Part shown: piece by piece, positions 10,963 through 21,179 of the stretch
Position numbering within the stretch: position 1 is the stretch's first letter
Layout of the letters: every line of letters starts with the position of its first letter
Source of the DNA: Bimuria novae-zelandiae CBS 107.79
Taxonomy: Eukaryota > Ascomycota > Dothideomycetes > Pleosporales > Didymosphaeriaceae
NCBI GenBank assembly: GCA_010015655.1
Contig: ML976727.1
Span: 159,641 to 223,640 of the forward strand
Length of the DNA: 64,000 bases
Reading direction: 5' to 3'
The notes under the pieces: generated by a model
Seen by the model: only the letters and a program-made list of their open reading frames with translations
Told to the model about the DNA's origin: nothing
Databases searched by the model: none
Translations under genes and position numbers: made by a program

Positions 10963-11693
10963 TCAAAAGCCGAAGCGGGCCTCGAGCTCGCCCCTGCTAG
11001 GGTCGGCGCAGACGGGCGGCCACACGTTCTCAGCCATAAAGTTGCCAGCGACGTTGTTTCCTATAGGATCGTAGTCTACACCCACCGCATCAGCCTGGAA
11101 TCTTGCATGAAGAGCGCGCATGGGACTCACAACAGTAGAGGCGGGCGGGGAAGGTCGCGCCTTCAACATCGGAGCAGTCTGTAATAGCGCACCCGAGCTG
11201 GCTGGAGTCGCGCCAGACGAGCTGGGTGAAGTGGAAGATCTGGCGGTCGTTCTTGGACTTGCGGCCCGTGTAGTCGTAGAACGACTCCTCCTCGTGCCAG
11301 CCGTGAATGAAGTCGCGGGCTATCTTAAGCCATCCTTGCCGCTTGTTAGGAGGGGGGCTCGATCCGCTGAGGTTGCTGCCGCCGCGGTGCTGCGCGAGTT
11401 AGCGGTTGAGGGCGGGTGAGTGAGCGGAGGGTACTCATCATATGCTCCATGGAGCGGGTGCAGGTCCGAACGTCGTTGCGAGCCAGCTCAGCTAGAGTAT
11501 GGTTCCACTGGAGGTCCTGAGCGCAGTGGACGCGGCGCCAGTACCAGTGAGCGTTAAGCACAGTACTAATGAAGTCTTGGTCGTGGCTGTTGGGAATATC
11601 GGGGTTGTCGCGGGCGTCGCGGCTGCCAAGGGCGTGCTTCGGCAATGCCAGTACGGCAGCTACCAGAGCGGCGATGAGAACGAAGAGCTTCAT
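10963..11693 (-). CDS. Secreted CAP/SCP (PR-1-like) domain protein, frame problem at intron 1
   Basis: CAP-superfamily protein; fungal members are extracellular and some bind sterols or fatty acids. Start ATG 11693 gives a signal peptide (MKLFVLIAALVAAVLALP). Exon 1 (11435-11693) carries the first CAP helix (FISTVLNAHW, then WNHTLAELA and the EH of SMEHM). Exon 2 (11131-11389) reads GGSNLSG, WLKIARDFIHGWHEEESFYDY and HFTQLVWRDSSQLGCA, the CAP1 signature. Exon 3 (10963-11075) reads YYDPIGNNVAGNFMAENV, the CAP2 signature. Intron 2 (11076-11130, GTGAGT...GTAG) fits exactly. Intron 1 (11390-11434, 45 nt, GTACCC...CGCAG) does not: the exon 1 phase and the exon 2 frame disagree by one base. Either a one-base indel broke the gene, or a non-canonical splice site is used. 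Confidence 0.7.
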
Positions 11694-13348
11694 GGTGGTC
11701 GTTTGGGTAGAGCAGCCGCCAAGCGCGTTCCAAAAGAGATAGGGTAGAAGATGTAGGGATGCGCAGTAGGATCGCAGTGATGTCGTGCACAGGGTATAGG
11801 TAATGAGCGACTGAAGGCAAAGCAGAGTGCGGGGGGGAAAGGATTGAAAGAGAGAGAGACAACCAAAAGGCGGGGTTGGATGTCAGTTTTTGAGCTGGAG
11901 AAAGAGCGTTTGGGGCAACAGAGCGGAGTGGTGGCGTGGTTGCTCGTGGTTGCTCCGGTTGCACCTTCCTGCTTCACCTGCCCCGCAAACCCCGGGTCGG
12001 TCGAGGTGGGCCACTCGAGTATACTAGTCACATTGCGAGCCGGCCGGGCTATAGTGGAGCCTCCTCCTTACGACGGTGTTGTAGTTGTGCGGGTGGACAA
12101 GGCGTCAACGTACTGTATCACACCAAAGTCCTTCCCCATGTCAACCAGATATTGACTCGCTATCCCAATGGTTTGCCAAAACTAGGTCGACGAAGTTTAG
12201 GATAATGACATGCTCTCAGAAACCAGCCGATTCAGCTCGGAGCTGGAAATTGTGCGCGTCTGTTTACGGAAGTGCTTCGATTGCGACGTTGACTAGACTT
12301 CGAGATGAGGTGTCGCAAACACTCAACCATCGTGATCAGGTACCAACGCTGCTGGCCGGTTAGTGAACCAACCAAATACACAAAGCCCATTGCAACAAAT
12401 TTTGAATGCCTAGAAGGAAGCACAAAAGTGCGGACCACAGCAGAGATCCACTGACGCCGCTATCCCTCCTGCATATCACAGCAACCTTAGCCGGCCCTGT
12501 AAGCACATCTGGTGATCGGGAGACAGATGAAGACACGACAGCACAATCCGGTATTGCGACAAGAGGCGGTACAATGAGACGATGTAGATATAGGTGAGGC
12601 ACAAGGAGAAGGTTGGGAAAATATAACAATGACATGACGAGGTCGGGTGTGCCACACCGGGCACAGCATCCATGTTGCACCTACGCAAAGACTCTAGTTA
12701 CACAGACAGCTGTCGTGTAGGCACATGCCACTATGTTATACACCTCCATGCTCTTTGCTCTTGCAGATCACACACTACTCCTTCAACTACCCCAATGTCC
12801 TCAGAGCGGATCTATCCGGGGTCTGGTCGGTATCGACCCACTCCTACGATGTGTTGTCGGTGTTCCTCTTGTTGCAACCGAGCTATATTGCGTTCCGAGG
12901 TGGGGTCGGGAACACCTGCACAAGCCTGGACTCGAGTCTACCGCGGGACACAAGCTTTAATTGGGATGACTACCGCGTCGTGCAACAGAAGGAATGGTCT
13001 GAGCGATAGAATAGACCACTCGAGCAATGTGTTCTTTCGGTTGTGATATCGCATTCCAACCAAGAATGTTCAGAGTCGATGTCGAGTGTAGCCGCGTGGT
13101 CGTGCATCATGCAGGATATAAAGCTGAGCGTTGAAACAGGTGTCCGGTGGCGTCGTTGGTGCAGCCCTGACATATCATAGGCATTGCTTGGAACCAGCTA
13201 GTGACTCTTATGCTTCGGTCTTTGATTGGTCCCTCGGAACATGAGTCGCCTGGCAGACTCGTTTTCAAAGCACCTGCGTGATAGTTCATGTGTACCTCCG
13301 GCTGGCAAGATTGCGCATGTTGCCGCGCTATCAGCCAAATGGTGAACC
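11694..13348. other. Intergenic region, 1.65 kb
   Basis: The part next to 11694 is the promoter and 5' UTR of the CAP gene and includes a purine-rich run near 11830-11870. Many short overlapping frames occur on both strands; none shows motif, repeat or splice support. I see no gene here. Confidence 0.35.
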
Positions 13349-14569
13349 CTACCCCTCCTTTAGTCTCTTTGCTGGTCTGCCGATGAGTGAGTCGTCCGGA
13401 AGACCACTTCGCTTTGTGCCTGGTAGGGAACCTGTCCGGATATCGTTGTCCTCCTGACTCACCCTGCGCACGGGGTATTTGATCTTCGAATCTTCAAAAC
13501 AGTTCTCAGTCGGTTTCCCATGAGCTGTGAAGTATGGGTGCAACAACGCCTTCTCGGCAGTCAACCGTTTCTGAGGATCGTATTCCAACAACTGCTGCAG
13601 CAAATCAAAGCCCTCCGGTCCCGGAGTGTCTGGGCCCGACCCCGGAGGATACTGGTTGTTCTTTAGACACCCTTGGTACCAGTTGTCCAGCCCCTGTGGT
13701 CGGTGAAAGCGTGCGTTCCCTGCTGCTAAAGATGATAAGTGCTGAAATTCCGGCATGTGGGTGAGCAGAGGCCAACGCTCTTTCGATGGCATGCCCATAA
13801 TCTCGACAATCTTTTGCATTTGATTCCTCTGGAAGGGCACCGTCTTCTTCCCGTCCATCTTGGCTTCTTCGCCTTTGAAAATTGGTCGTAGGGATAGCAA
13901 CTCGGCGAATATGCAGCCCACGGCCCAGAGGTCGACGGCAGGGGTGTAATGGCGAGAGCCGAGCAAGAGCTCAGGAGCTCGGTACCAGATGGTGACGACG
14001 ACTTTGTCTCCAGAGAAAAGCGACTGCAGAGGTTTGTAGAAGAGGCGCGCCAGGCCAAGATCGCCGATTTTGACTTTGCCGGCAGAGGAGACCATGATAT
14101 TGGCAGGTTTGAGGTCGCGATGCATGACCCAGTTGTGGTGGAGATAAACGAGACCTTGGAGGAGCTGCCATAATATACTCTTGATTGTCCGTGCTGGAAT
14201 AGCTTGCCGCCCACCCTGAGCCCCCGTATTATGGTGGTGGATGATCTGGAGTAAATCGTGCTCTGCATACTCAAATACAATGAAAATGCACTTCTCTTCT
14301 AGGATGATCTCCACCGTATGCACGACGTTGGGATGCGCGAGCTCGGTACACAGCGCCATCTCTCTTATCGCTGACTGACTAATGCCGGAATACTGAAGTT
14401 CGCCTTCTTTGTCCGGCTTAAACTTTTTGATGGCGAAGAGTCTGATGCCGACATTCGCAGGGTTGCGTGATTCTGCCTTGTAAACCCGTCCATAGGTGCC
14501 GCTAGAGATGAAACCTATGATCTTGTATCGCTCATTGACGCGTTTTTTCGTGGTGTAGCCCGTGAACAT
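13349..14569 (-). CDS. SSN3: Mediator CDK8-module kinase SSN3 (CDK8/SRB10)
   Basis: 406-residue cyclin-dependent kinase of the SSN3/CDK8 type, which pairs with cyclin C in the Mediator kinase module and phosphorylates RNA polymerase II-associated factors in the nucleus. Motifs: KIIGFISSGTYGRVYKA (Gly loop), AIKKF with catalytic Lys48, SQSAIRE (the C-helix motif that replaces PSTAIRE and is diagnostic of CDK8, usually SMSACRE/SQSAIRE), MHRDLKPAN (HRD 150-152), GDLGLARLF (DLG in place of DFG) and TIWYRAPELLLG. The T-loop has no CDK-type activating Thr, as in CDK8. The C-terminus ends RPAKRLKEG. ATG 14569 is the simple start, but a 5' exon at 14932-15055 may exist (see its entry). Confidence 0.93.
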   Translation of the reverse strand: MFTGYTTKKRVNERYKIIGFISSGTYGRVYKAESRNPANVGIRLFAIKKFKPDKEGELQYSGISQSAIREMALCTELAHPNVVHTVEIILEEKCIFIVFEYAEHDLLQIIHHHNTGAQGGRQAIPARTIKSILWQLLQGLVYLHHNWVMHRDLKPANIMVSSAGKVKIGDLGLARLFYKPLQSLFSGDKVVVTIWYRAPELLLGSRHYTPAVDLWAVGCIFAELLSLRPIFKGEEAKMDGKKTVPFQRNQMQKIVEIMGMPSKERWPLLTHMPEFQHLSSLAAGNARFHRPQGLDNWYQGCLKNNQYPPGSGPDTPGPEGFDLLQQLLEYDPQKRLTAEKALLHPYFTAHGKPTENCFEDSKIKYPVRRVSQEDNDIRTGSLPGTKRSGLPDDSLIGRPAKRLKEG

Positions 14570-14931
14570 TGCGTCCTTGGAATCTGCTGGGTCTGCCGAC
14601 GCAGCTTTAGCATTCGTTCAGGGCGAAATTAGACCAAATAATGAGAAGGGTGTATTGCAACAGTGCGTTACAAGAACAGGGTACTGATAGAAAAAAACAA
14701 ATATATGCAAGTCAGGCTTCGGCCAAGCCAGGGTAACACTTCAGGCCGGAAGGCACGAGACGAGGATGATCAGCAGATCAGCAGACGAGCACGGAACCCC
14801 AGAGGAAAAGGGGGGACAAAAACAACGACGGCGAAGCGAGACAAAAGTATTATGGGGCGTGGGTAGCGGCGGAGACGACGCAATAGACAACTCAACGGGC
14901 TGCCGAGGCGGAGACGATGGAAGCTACGAAC

Positions 14932-15055
14932 CGTTGAAGGCAGCCACGACACTGCTTCGGAGCTGTTGTCGGGCAGACGGTGGGTCTCCTGAGGAGGGAG
15001 GATTAGACGAGGGCTGATTCATCCCGGGGGCATCGCGTGCTGCTCGTTTAGACAT
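14932..15055 (-). CDS. Possible 5' exon of SSN3
   Basis: ATG 15055 opens a 41-codon frame (MSKRAARDAPGMNQPSSN..., Pro/Ser-rich) that ends at a possible donor GTTCGT (14926-14931). A possible acceptor CCCAGCAG just upstream of the kinase ATG (exon from 14583) would join it in phase, giving AAFNDSKDAMFTGYTT. The intron would be 348 nt (14584-14931), long for this genome, and no branch site stands out. Fungal CDK8 proteins often have a low-complexity N-terminal extension, so this is plausible but unproven. It could also be an upstream ORF. Confidence 0.35.
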
Positions 15056-15585
15056 TTTCACGGTCCACGGTCGGCAGATCGGTACGGCGAGCAGCAGACG
15101 CCGAGATGGCGGATGTGGAGCGGGCAAGCGAGTCGGAAATAAGACGGGCGGTGACTATGGAAGGATATTGGGGTGCTGCGCTGCCGTCAGCACGCGGGAT
15201 GAATGAGATTGTTGCGGTGGCATGGTCTGCGTGTTGAGGGCTGAGAGGCGCTTTGTGAGGCTGGCATTGCGGTCTTGCTGGTTGGCCCGCGATTCTCCCC
15301 ACAGAGCCGCACGTCTCGTGTTGGCAAGAAGGGACGCCAACCGCGGCCAGGGTCGCAGCATCCTCACGCCAGCCAGATAGCACTCACAGCTGCTCGACGT
15401 GCCCAAGCCGAGCTCTGTTAATGGGCTCCGGGTAGACACAAAAGCAATAGCTGCTCCCTATATCCGGCTTAGCGACGCGCAAAGGTGTGCGCATGTCATA
15501 ATTGCGTACCTGCTTATCGCGACACAAAAGCGGACCGACACGCATCTCGACCGCCGGCGACAGCATCGATACTGCATAGCCGCCC
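15056..15585. promoter_or_regulatory. Divergent promoter region between SSN3 and the sugar transporter
   Basis: About 0.5 kb between two divergently read genes (about 1 kb if SSN3 starts at 14569). It must hold both promoters. I see no clear TATA box and no gene. Confidence 0.35.
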
Positions 15586-17148
15586 ATGATGAACCCCCGC
15601 TCGTGGTTCAGTGACCTCACGCCCTATTTCGTGTACGTGCTCTTCGTCGCGACACTGGGTCCGCTGCTGTTTGGCTTCCACTTGGTGCTTTCTCTCTCCC
15701 AAACCCAGGGATACAAACAGCTAACAGGCGCATAGTCCGAGCTCAATGCCCCCGAAGATGTCATCCGCTGCAAGAAAAACTCCATCGTCGCGGCCGCTGC
15801 CACGCTCCCGCAATGCATAAAGATGACGCCCACGGAATGGGGCGTCGTGGGCTCCATGTACACGCTCGGAGGGCTGCTCGGCGCGCTCTCCGCCGGACCG
15901 CTTGCCAGCAAATACGGACGGCGACGCGCCATGCAGTTGAACTCCATTTTCTTCATCGTCGGTCCTATATTCGAGGCGCTGTCGCCTAACATTGGGGTCA
16001 TGGCAACTGGCCGGTTGTTGTCTGGTGTGGGTGCGGGAGCGGCTGTGGTCGTGGTACCAATCTACATCTCAGAGATCGCACCGCCGGCACAGAAGGGCTT
16101 CTTCGGAGCCTTCACCCAGATCATGTGCAACGTGGGAATCCTGATTACCCAGCTACTGGGCTACTTTCTTAGCCACGACCAGTACTGGAGAATCATCCTG
16201 GCGGCGGGCGGCGTTATCGGCGTGCTCCAGTTGCTTGGGCTGTTGCTCTCGGTGGAAAGCCCGAAGTACCTTGCCGAGCAGGGTCACGCATCATTAGCAA
16301 AGAAGGCTTTGAGGAGCATCAGAGGCGAAGACAAAGACATCAATGAGGAGTTCAACAGCTGGGGAGTGGACGGCGCTCAGGTGGTTAACGGTATGCTTTA
16401 CTACCCATTGTGAACATGATACACGGCTAACACCATGACAGACGAAGAGCAAACGCTCCTCCAAGGTGACGAGGCGGCTCCGCCCAAGAACCAGGCCGGC
16501 AACGATGAATCTCTCAGCATCACCCAAGTCCTGCGACATCCCGATTACAAGAAGGCCGCTTTTGCAGTCATCATGATTATGCTCGCCCAGCAGCTCAGCG
16601 GCATCAACAGCATCGTCATGTACGGTGTGTCCCTGCTCGCTGACTTGCTCGCCTCCAACTCGGCGCTGCTCAACCTCGCCGTGTCAGCCGTCAACATCGT
16701 CGTCACTACCGGCTGCGCACCTTTACCAGACAAACTTGGGCGAAAGGTGTGTCTTCTGCAGTCTCTCGCTGGCATGGGGATCAGCTCGCTCCTCCTTGCC
16801 ATCGGCATCATGCGATCCATCCCCGTACTATCTGCGGTGGCCGTCTTGCTCTTCGTCTCCTCGTTCGCTCTGGGTCTCGGTCCCGTGCCTTTCATCCTTT
16901 CAGCTGAGCTGGTAGGCCCAGAGGCAGTCGGTGCGACTCAAAGCATTGCGCTTGCTGCCAATTGGATTGCCACATTCCTCGTCGCGCAGTTCTTCCCGCT
17001 CGCGAGCGCAAAACTACATGGCAAGGTGTATATCATCTTCGCGGCTCTCTCCGCTGCGTTCTTCGTGTTCATCGGCTGGTTCGTACCCGAAACGAAGGGC
17101 AAGAAGAACGCGGATGAGGTGTGGGGGAGGGAACGGCGCGTTGACTGA
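15586..17148 (+). CDS. MFS sugar transporter, Vps73-like
   Basis: 486-residue major-facilitator transporter of the sugar-porter family. Exons: 15586-15684, 15736-16390 and 16442-17148; both introns are 51 nt, with GT/AG ends and exact phase. It begins MMNPRSWFSDLTPYF, so the first membrane segment is close to the N-terminus, and continues FGFHL/SELNAPEDVIRC across intron 1, the hallmark of the Vps73/YBR241C subgroup. Further motifs: GPLASKYGRRRAMQLN (loop 2-3), GRLLSGVGAGAA, PIYISEIAPPAQKGFFG, VESPKYL, QQLSGINSIVMYG, PDKLGRKVCLL, AELVGP and PETKG at the end. About 12 membrane segments are expected. The yeast relatives act at the vacuole or in protein sorting; the substrate is uncertain. Codons ATG 15586 and 15589 are both possible starts. 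Confidence 0.9.
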
Positions 17149-17581
17149 GGTCGTGCGAGATTCAATTGCTACGCGTAATGGGTGGCGTGAGACGTTGGGC
17201 TTGGTGTTGGAAAGATGTGTTCTTGTGGAAATAGGTTGATGATACATGCTCCGCGCATACCTGTAAAACGCAACACCAACTTTCCAATGTAGTGATGCAC
17301 GGCATAGAAACGCAAAGAAACTGTCGAAAATGACTCGTTAGTCATTTCTCGGATTGATTACTTTGATTATGATTACGGGCTGCTTTAATAAGCAGCACCC
17401 ACCGTGGCCGACGTTCCGAAGGATGTGAGGTGCCCTCGGAACCCGTCTCAGGCCCCGCCGATGCGGCGATGGGCAAAAGCCTCGGTGATTCGCACTTTCA
17501 TCATTGCAAGTCTTCCGTCACTGCGCTCTTTCCCATTCTTCCTCCGCTACTCAATTCGCTCCCTCCTCGACATATTCCGAC
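17149..17581. promoter_or_regulatory. Intergenic region and promoter of the GTP cyclohydrolase gene
   Basis: Holds the 3' UTR of the transporter and the promoter of the next gene. The frame of the next gene is open upstream of its chosen ATG to 17504, so the 5' UTR is partly open. Confidence 0.35.
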
Positions 17582-18843
17582 ATGCCGGAGCTCCCAGCGC
17601 ACTCGTCGCCCATGTTCCCGCCGCTCCACTCGCCGCGACCGGAGCACTCGCAACGCTTAGACGACTACGGGCTCGACGACGATTCAATACCGCCCTTCGA
17701 CGACTCTGCAGACAAGCATGCGGGCGACAGACGCTCCTCGCAAGCACCACCGCCCTCCCTCCTAAGTCCCGCCTTCACACCTCCCGCGACACCCGGCCTC
17801 TCCACGCCCTCGGACCCGCGCCCGCGTCCGCCCCGCTCCGTACCAGTCGACACTTCCCTCCCGTCTGACACGCCGCGCCCAGAGCTGCTAGAAGAGCTCC
17901 CAATAGTAGAATGCGAGGTCCGCGCACGCATACCCACGACAACCGGTCACGAGATGTGGCTTCACGTGTACCGGAATAATGTAGACACGAAGGAGCATTT
18001 AGCCATTGTGTTCGGCAATAACATACGGTCAAAAAGCCTGGATCGAGAGCGCGAGGGTGAGACGGAAATGGATCGCATGACAAGAGGCGCCTACGTGGGA
18101 AGGTTGTATCCAGGACGGACGCATTCGCGCGTCTCGCAGCTCAAGAAGGAGGAAGGTGTTATGCCGAAATACCAGAATGGGACGTCTGATGGCTCACTTT
18201 CTCCTTCGTCTGCGGCGTCTTCAGAAGCCGACGATGTCGCGAGCGAGACAGGGACGTCGCAATTACCACTCGTTCGCATCCACTCGGAGTGCTACACGGG
18301 CGAGACCGTCTGGTCCGCGCGCTGCGACTGCGGCGAACAACTCGACGAAGCGGCGCGCCTCATGTCGAATCCGTCCATATCGCCCTCTGGCGGCGCTATC
18401 ATCTATCTGCGTCAAGAGGGTCGCGGGATAGGCTTGGGAGAAAAATTGAAGGCGTACAACCTCCAGGACCTGGGGAACGACACGTACGAAGCGAACGTCC
18501 TCCTCCGACACCCCGCCGACGCGCGAAGTTACGGGCTCGCGACGAGCATGCTAGTTGATCTAGGTCTCGGAGGCGTGGGCACGCAGGGCATACGGTTACT
18601 CACGAACAACCCGGATAAGGTCAGAGCGGTAGAAGGACCGGGGCGGGAAGTTATTGTGAGGGAGAGAGTAGCCATGGTGCCGTTGGCGTGGAAGACGGGC
18701 GGGAAAGCGGGCATCAAGAGCGAGGAGGTGGAGAAGTATTTGAGTACAAAGGTGAGTTCCATACTCCCGCTCAGGGACTGGGGACCGGAAAAGCTAATGT
18801 TGTGCAGATCGAGAAGTTCAAACACATGCTTACGCAACAATGA
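17582..18843 (+). CDS. RIB1: GTP cyclohydrolase II (riboflavin pathway)
   Basis: 401-residue enzyme that opens GTP to 2,5-diamino-6-ribosylamino-4-pyrimidinone phosphate, formate and pyrophosphate, the first step of riboflavin synthesis. Exons 17582-18751 and 18808-18843; the 56-nt intron (GTGAGT...GTGCAG) is needed, because its removal replaces a long meaningless extension by a short tail, [12 protein letters not shown]. Motifs: [22 protein letters not shown] with zinc ligands Cys237, Cys248 and Cys250 at the family spacing; [11 protein letters not shown] (GTP and catalytic loop); DTYEANVLL; and LTNNPDKV near the end of the core. Residues 1-105 are a Pro/Ser-rich extension, common in fungal versions. 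ATG 17582 is chosen because upstream codons lack any conserved feature. Confidence 0.93.
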
Positions 18844-19988
18844 TAACGAACGAGCTTTACGGGCGTTCGTTTTGGACGGCTTTTGTACAAATGAGATGCA
18901 TAGCATATACACGTATAACCGTATTCGGGTGATTTGGCGAGCGCATTCTAGATACGATACCACAAGACAAGGCATTGCTTTGTTTATACGCATATCATAC
19001 TGCGTTGCTGTCTATTCTTTCACTAGTGATCATCTCCACGAGCTGGCGTGTTCCTGTAACTCAATGTCCCCAAGCGTACGCGGGTAATGTTACAGGAACG
19101 GAGCTCGATTGCAAAGACGATAATCGCAGGTCGCCCATTGTGGACAGGCTTCGGTTCGCTGAAGGAGCGCTCGCTCGTCTTCTTCCGAGGGACGGGTGCA
19201 TGGAGAGCACGATACCAAACTACTAGCGCCCGAGACAGTACGCACGCTGCCGGCTCTGCACTCTAACAGCGATAGCGAGATACCCACGGCATCCGGGTCG
19301 AGCGTACGAAGGAGCATCTCGTGGAAGGGAAGTGGTACAATCGCAGATATCCTGTAAGGAGGTATAGAGATACGGCAGCACGATTGAGAGCAGAAGGGAG
19401 GGTGTAGAAGGTGGGGGTAGAGTGAGGACGAGGCGCTGGGGGTGGAGTAGGTGTGTCGACAAGTTACCCACTGCGGTTTTGTATCGTGGTAAATTGTGGG
19501 TATAACATGCTGGTGAAAGCGAGTGATGTTGATCTATGCAGCGTGGGTGGGAAAGAGCTGGGGAGACGGGCGGACGGAGTCTGGGTGAGCGATTCTGTAG
19601 ATGAGGGCAGGGCATCTGAGGTGTTCCTGGCGGGAGAGGGATTTTAAAGACTGGGCCGTGGAGTGCCCGAGCGGAGTCTATGTCGCGAAGATGCGCCTCG
19701 GGCAATGAGATTGATACATAGAATTACGGCGGGTGCGCATGTCTTGCGACGCTGATATTAATGGTGTCGAGTACATGAGAGTAGAGTATACACGTTGCTG
19801 TTGATTTACTTGCTGGGTCTCATCGTTGGATACTGGAAACTCATGACTGGTGCGGAGACGTGGTGGGCCAGAGCCCCTCCTATCATGATTTAACACGACT
19901 TATCCGTCTGTCTGTCTGGTGCATCGGTCCTGGATAATGAGCAAAGTCAGTGCGACTGGTGTTTCAGGGAAGGGCAGGGAAGGATCAT
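18844..19988. other. Intergenic region, 1.1 kb
   Basis: The long minus-strand frame at 19223-19705 is Pro/Ser/His-rich with no motif and is probably chance. I see no RNA gene or repeat. Confidence 0.35.
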
Positions 19989-20420
19989 TTACTCAGCGGG
20001 TTGGAGGATGGCACTGGAGTTCTTGTTGTGCTTGCGTTGTTTGTGGAGGAAGGTCACCCAAGCAAGATAGAGCATTGCAGCAGCCATGACGAGCCCGACA
20101 GCGGTAGTGGCAATATTCGCTGTCTGGATGGATGTTGCAGGGTCTTTAGCTGTGGTTCTGGGTGGTGGTTGGGCTAGGGCTGAAGGAGAGCTGGGAAGGG
20201 TTGTTGAGAGGGGAATGGTGACTTTGAGTGTCGCTACCGTGAACATGAAAGTACGGGTTGCAACAAAAGAAGTCGAAAGCTTGTTGCTAGTCAGCTGGAT
20301 GACAGTAGAGCTTCTGTTGAATATGGCTGGTGGGACTGTCATTGTGGAAGACACTTCTTTTGTTTTTGGGCTCGTTGCGGCCGCTTCATGGGCATCGGTC
20401 AAGTCAGAGGTGACAAACAT
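19989..20420 (-). CDS. Possible small single-pass membrane protein
   Basis: 143 residues. The N-terminal two thirds are Thr/Ser-rich without a signal peptide. A single hydrophobic stretch (IATTAVGLVMAAAMLYLAWVTF) lies near the C-terminus, followed by a basic cytosolic-looking tail (LHKQRKHNK). The layout suits a small membrane protein, but no family is recognised and no conservation can be judged from one sequence. It may be a chance frame. Confidence 0.4.
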   Translation of the reverse strand: MFVTSDLTDAHEAAATSPKTKEVSSTMTVPPAIFNRSSTVIQLTSNKLSTSFVATRTFMFTVATLKVTIPLSTTLPSSPSALAQPPPRTTAKDPATSIQTANIATTAVGLVMAAAMLYLAWVTFLHKQRKHNKNSSAILQPAE

Positions 20421-21179
20421 AGTAATAATAGGACGACTGATGTAGATTTTATGATAGTTCGCGGACAGAATTTGCGACCGAGGTCCTGTCGTGCGTTGTT
20501 CATGGAAGTTTACAGCCGTGTCATTGAGCTTTATACCTAGAAATCTGCTCGGTGATACGCAGCAGCAGAATCAACATGGCGAAAGCTATGACACCTAAAT
20601 ATGGACTGCATATCTATGATAATCAGCGACGGCCCGCGACGGCAAGGAGAGGGCGCCCAGCGCCTTGGAGACTCTTCCCGCACGCGTGTAGGCTCGCTTT
20701 GGGCGATGCGTCACGTCAAGAGGAAAATGAAACTGACCTTCAATAAAGCGCGAAATCTGCGATGATTTCTTTAGCGGCACCTTTCGTGACGAGCTCTATA
20801 GTAAGACTGCTGACAATACATCAGGTCTGGATGAACTGATAACTAGGTTGATGCGTGTGGGCGGCTGACATGAAGCTCGTCCAATCAAAAAGCGCGAAAC
20901 TGGCGAAATAGCCTTCCAATGAGTATTCAAACTTCAAGCCTCGTCGACTCGAATCCGGATGCGCTGGCTGGCTGACCGGTACTGTCCTTGTCGCGCGTTT
21001 CGCTCTTATTGTCGCGCATTTCGCGCATTTTCATGTAACCTCGTTGCTCTCTTTTCAGTGGTATTTCCGTCATCATTATCCTCCCTTAATTTATGACTAC
21101 AGTATCTAACAGTCTACCGAGGCTCTCGTCCAGATATCTAAGTTTCGTTCGCGCCATACAGGTCGCGTACACTGAATCA
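20421..21179. other. Intergenic region
   Basis: Normal composition; the sequence near 20990-21030 repeats the phrase TGTCGCGC(A/G)TTTCGC twice. No gene is supported. Confidence 0.35.

Noticed and set aside
18752..19087. Unspliced C-terminal extension of the GTP cyclohydrolase
   Set aside because: A GTGAGT...GTGCAG intron gives a short normal C-terminus; the extension has no conserved feature.
19223..19705. Minus-strand frame of 160 codons
   Set aside because: Pro/Ser/His-rich without domain, in a region of GC-skewed intergenic DNA.
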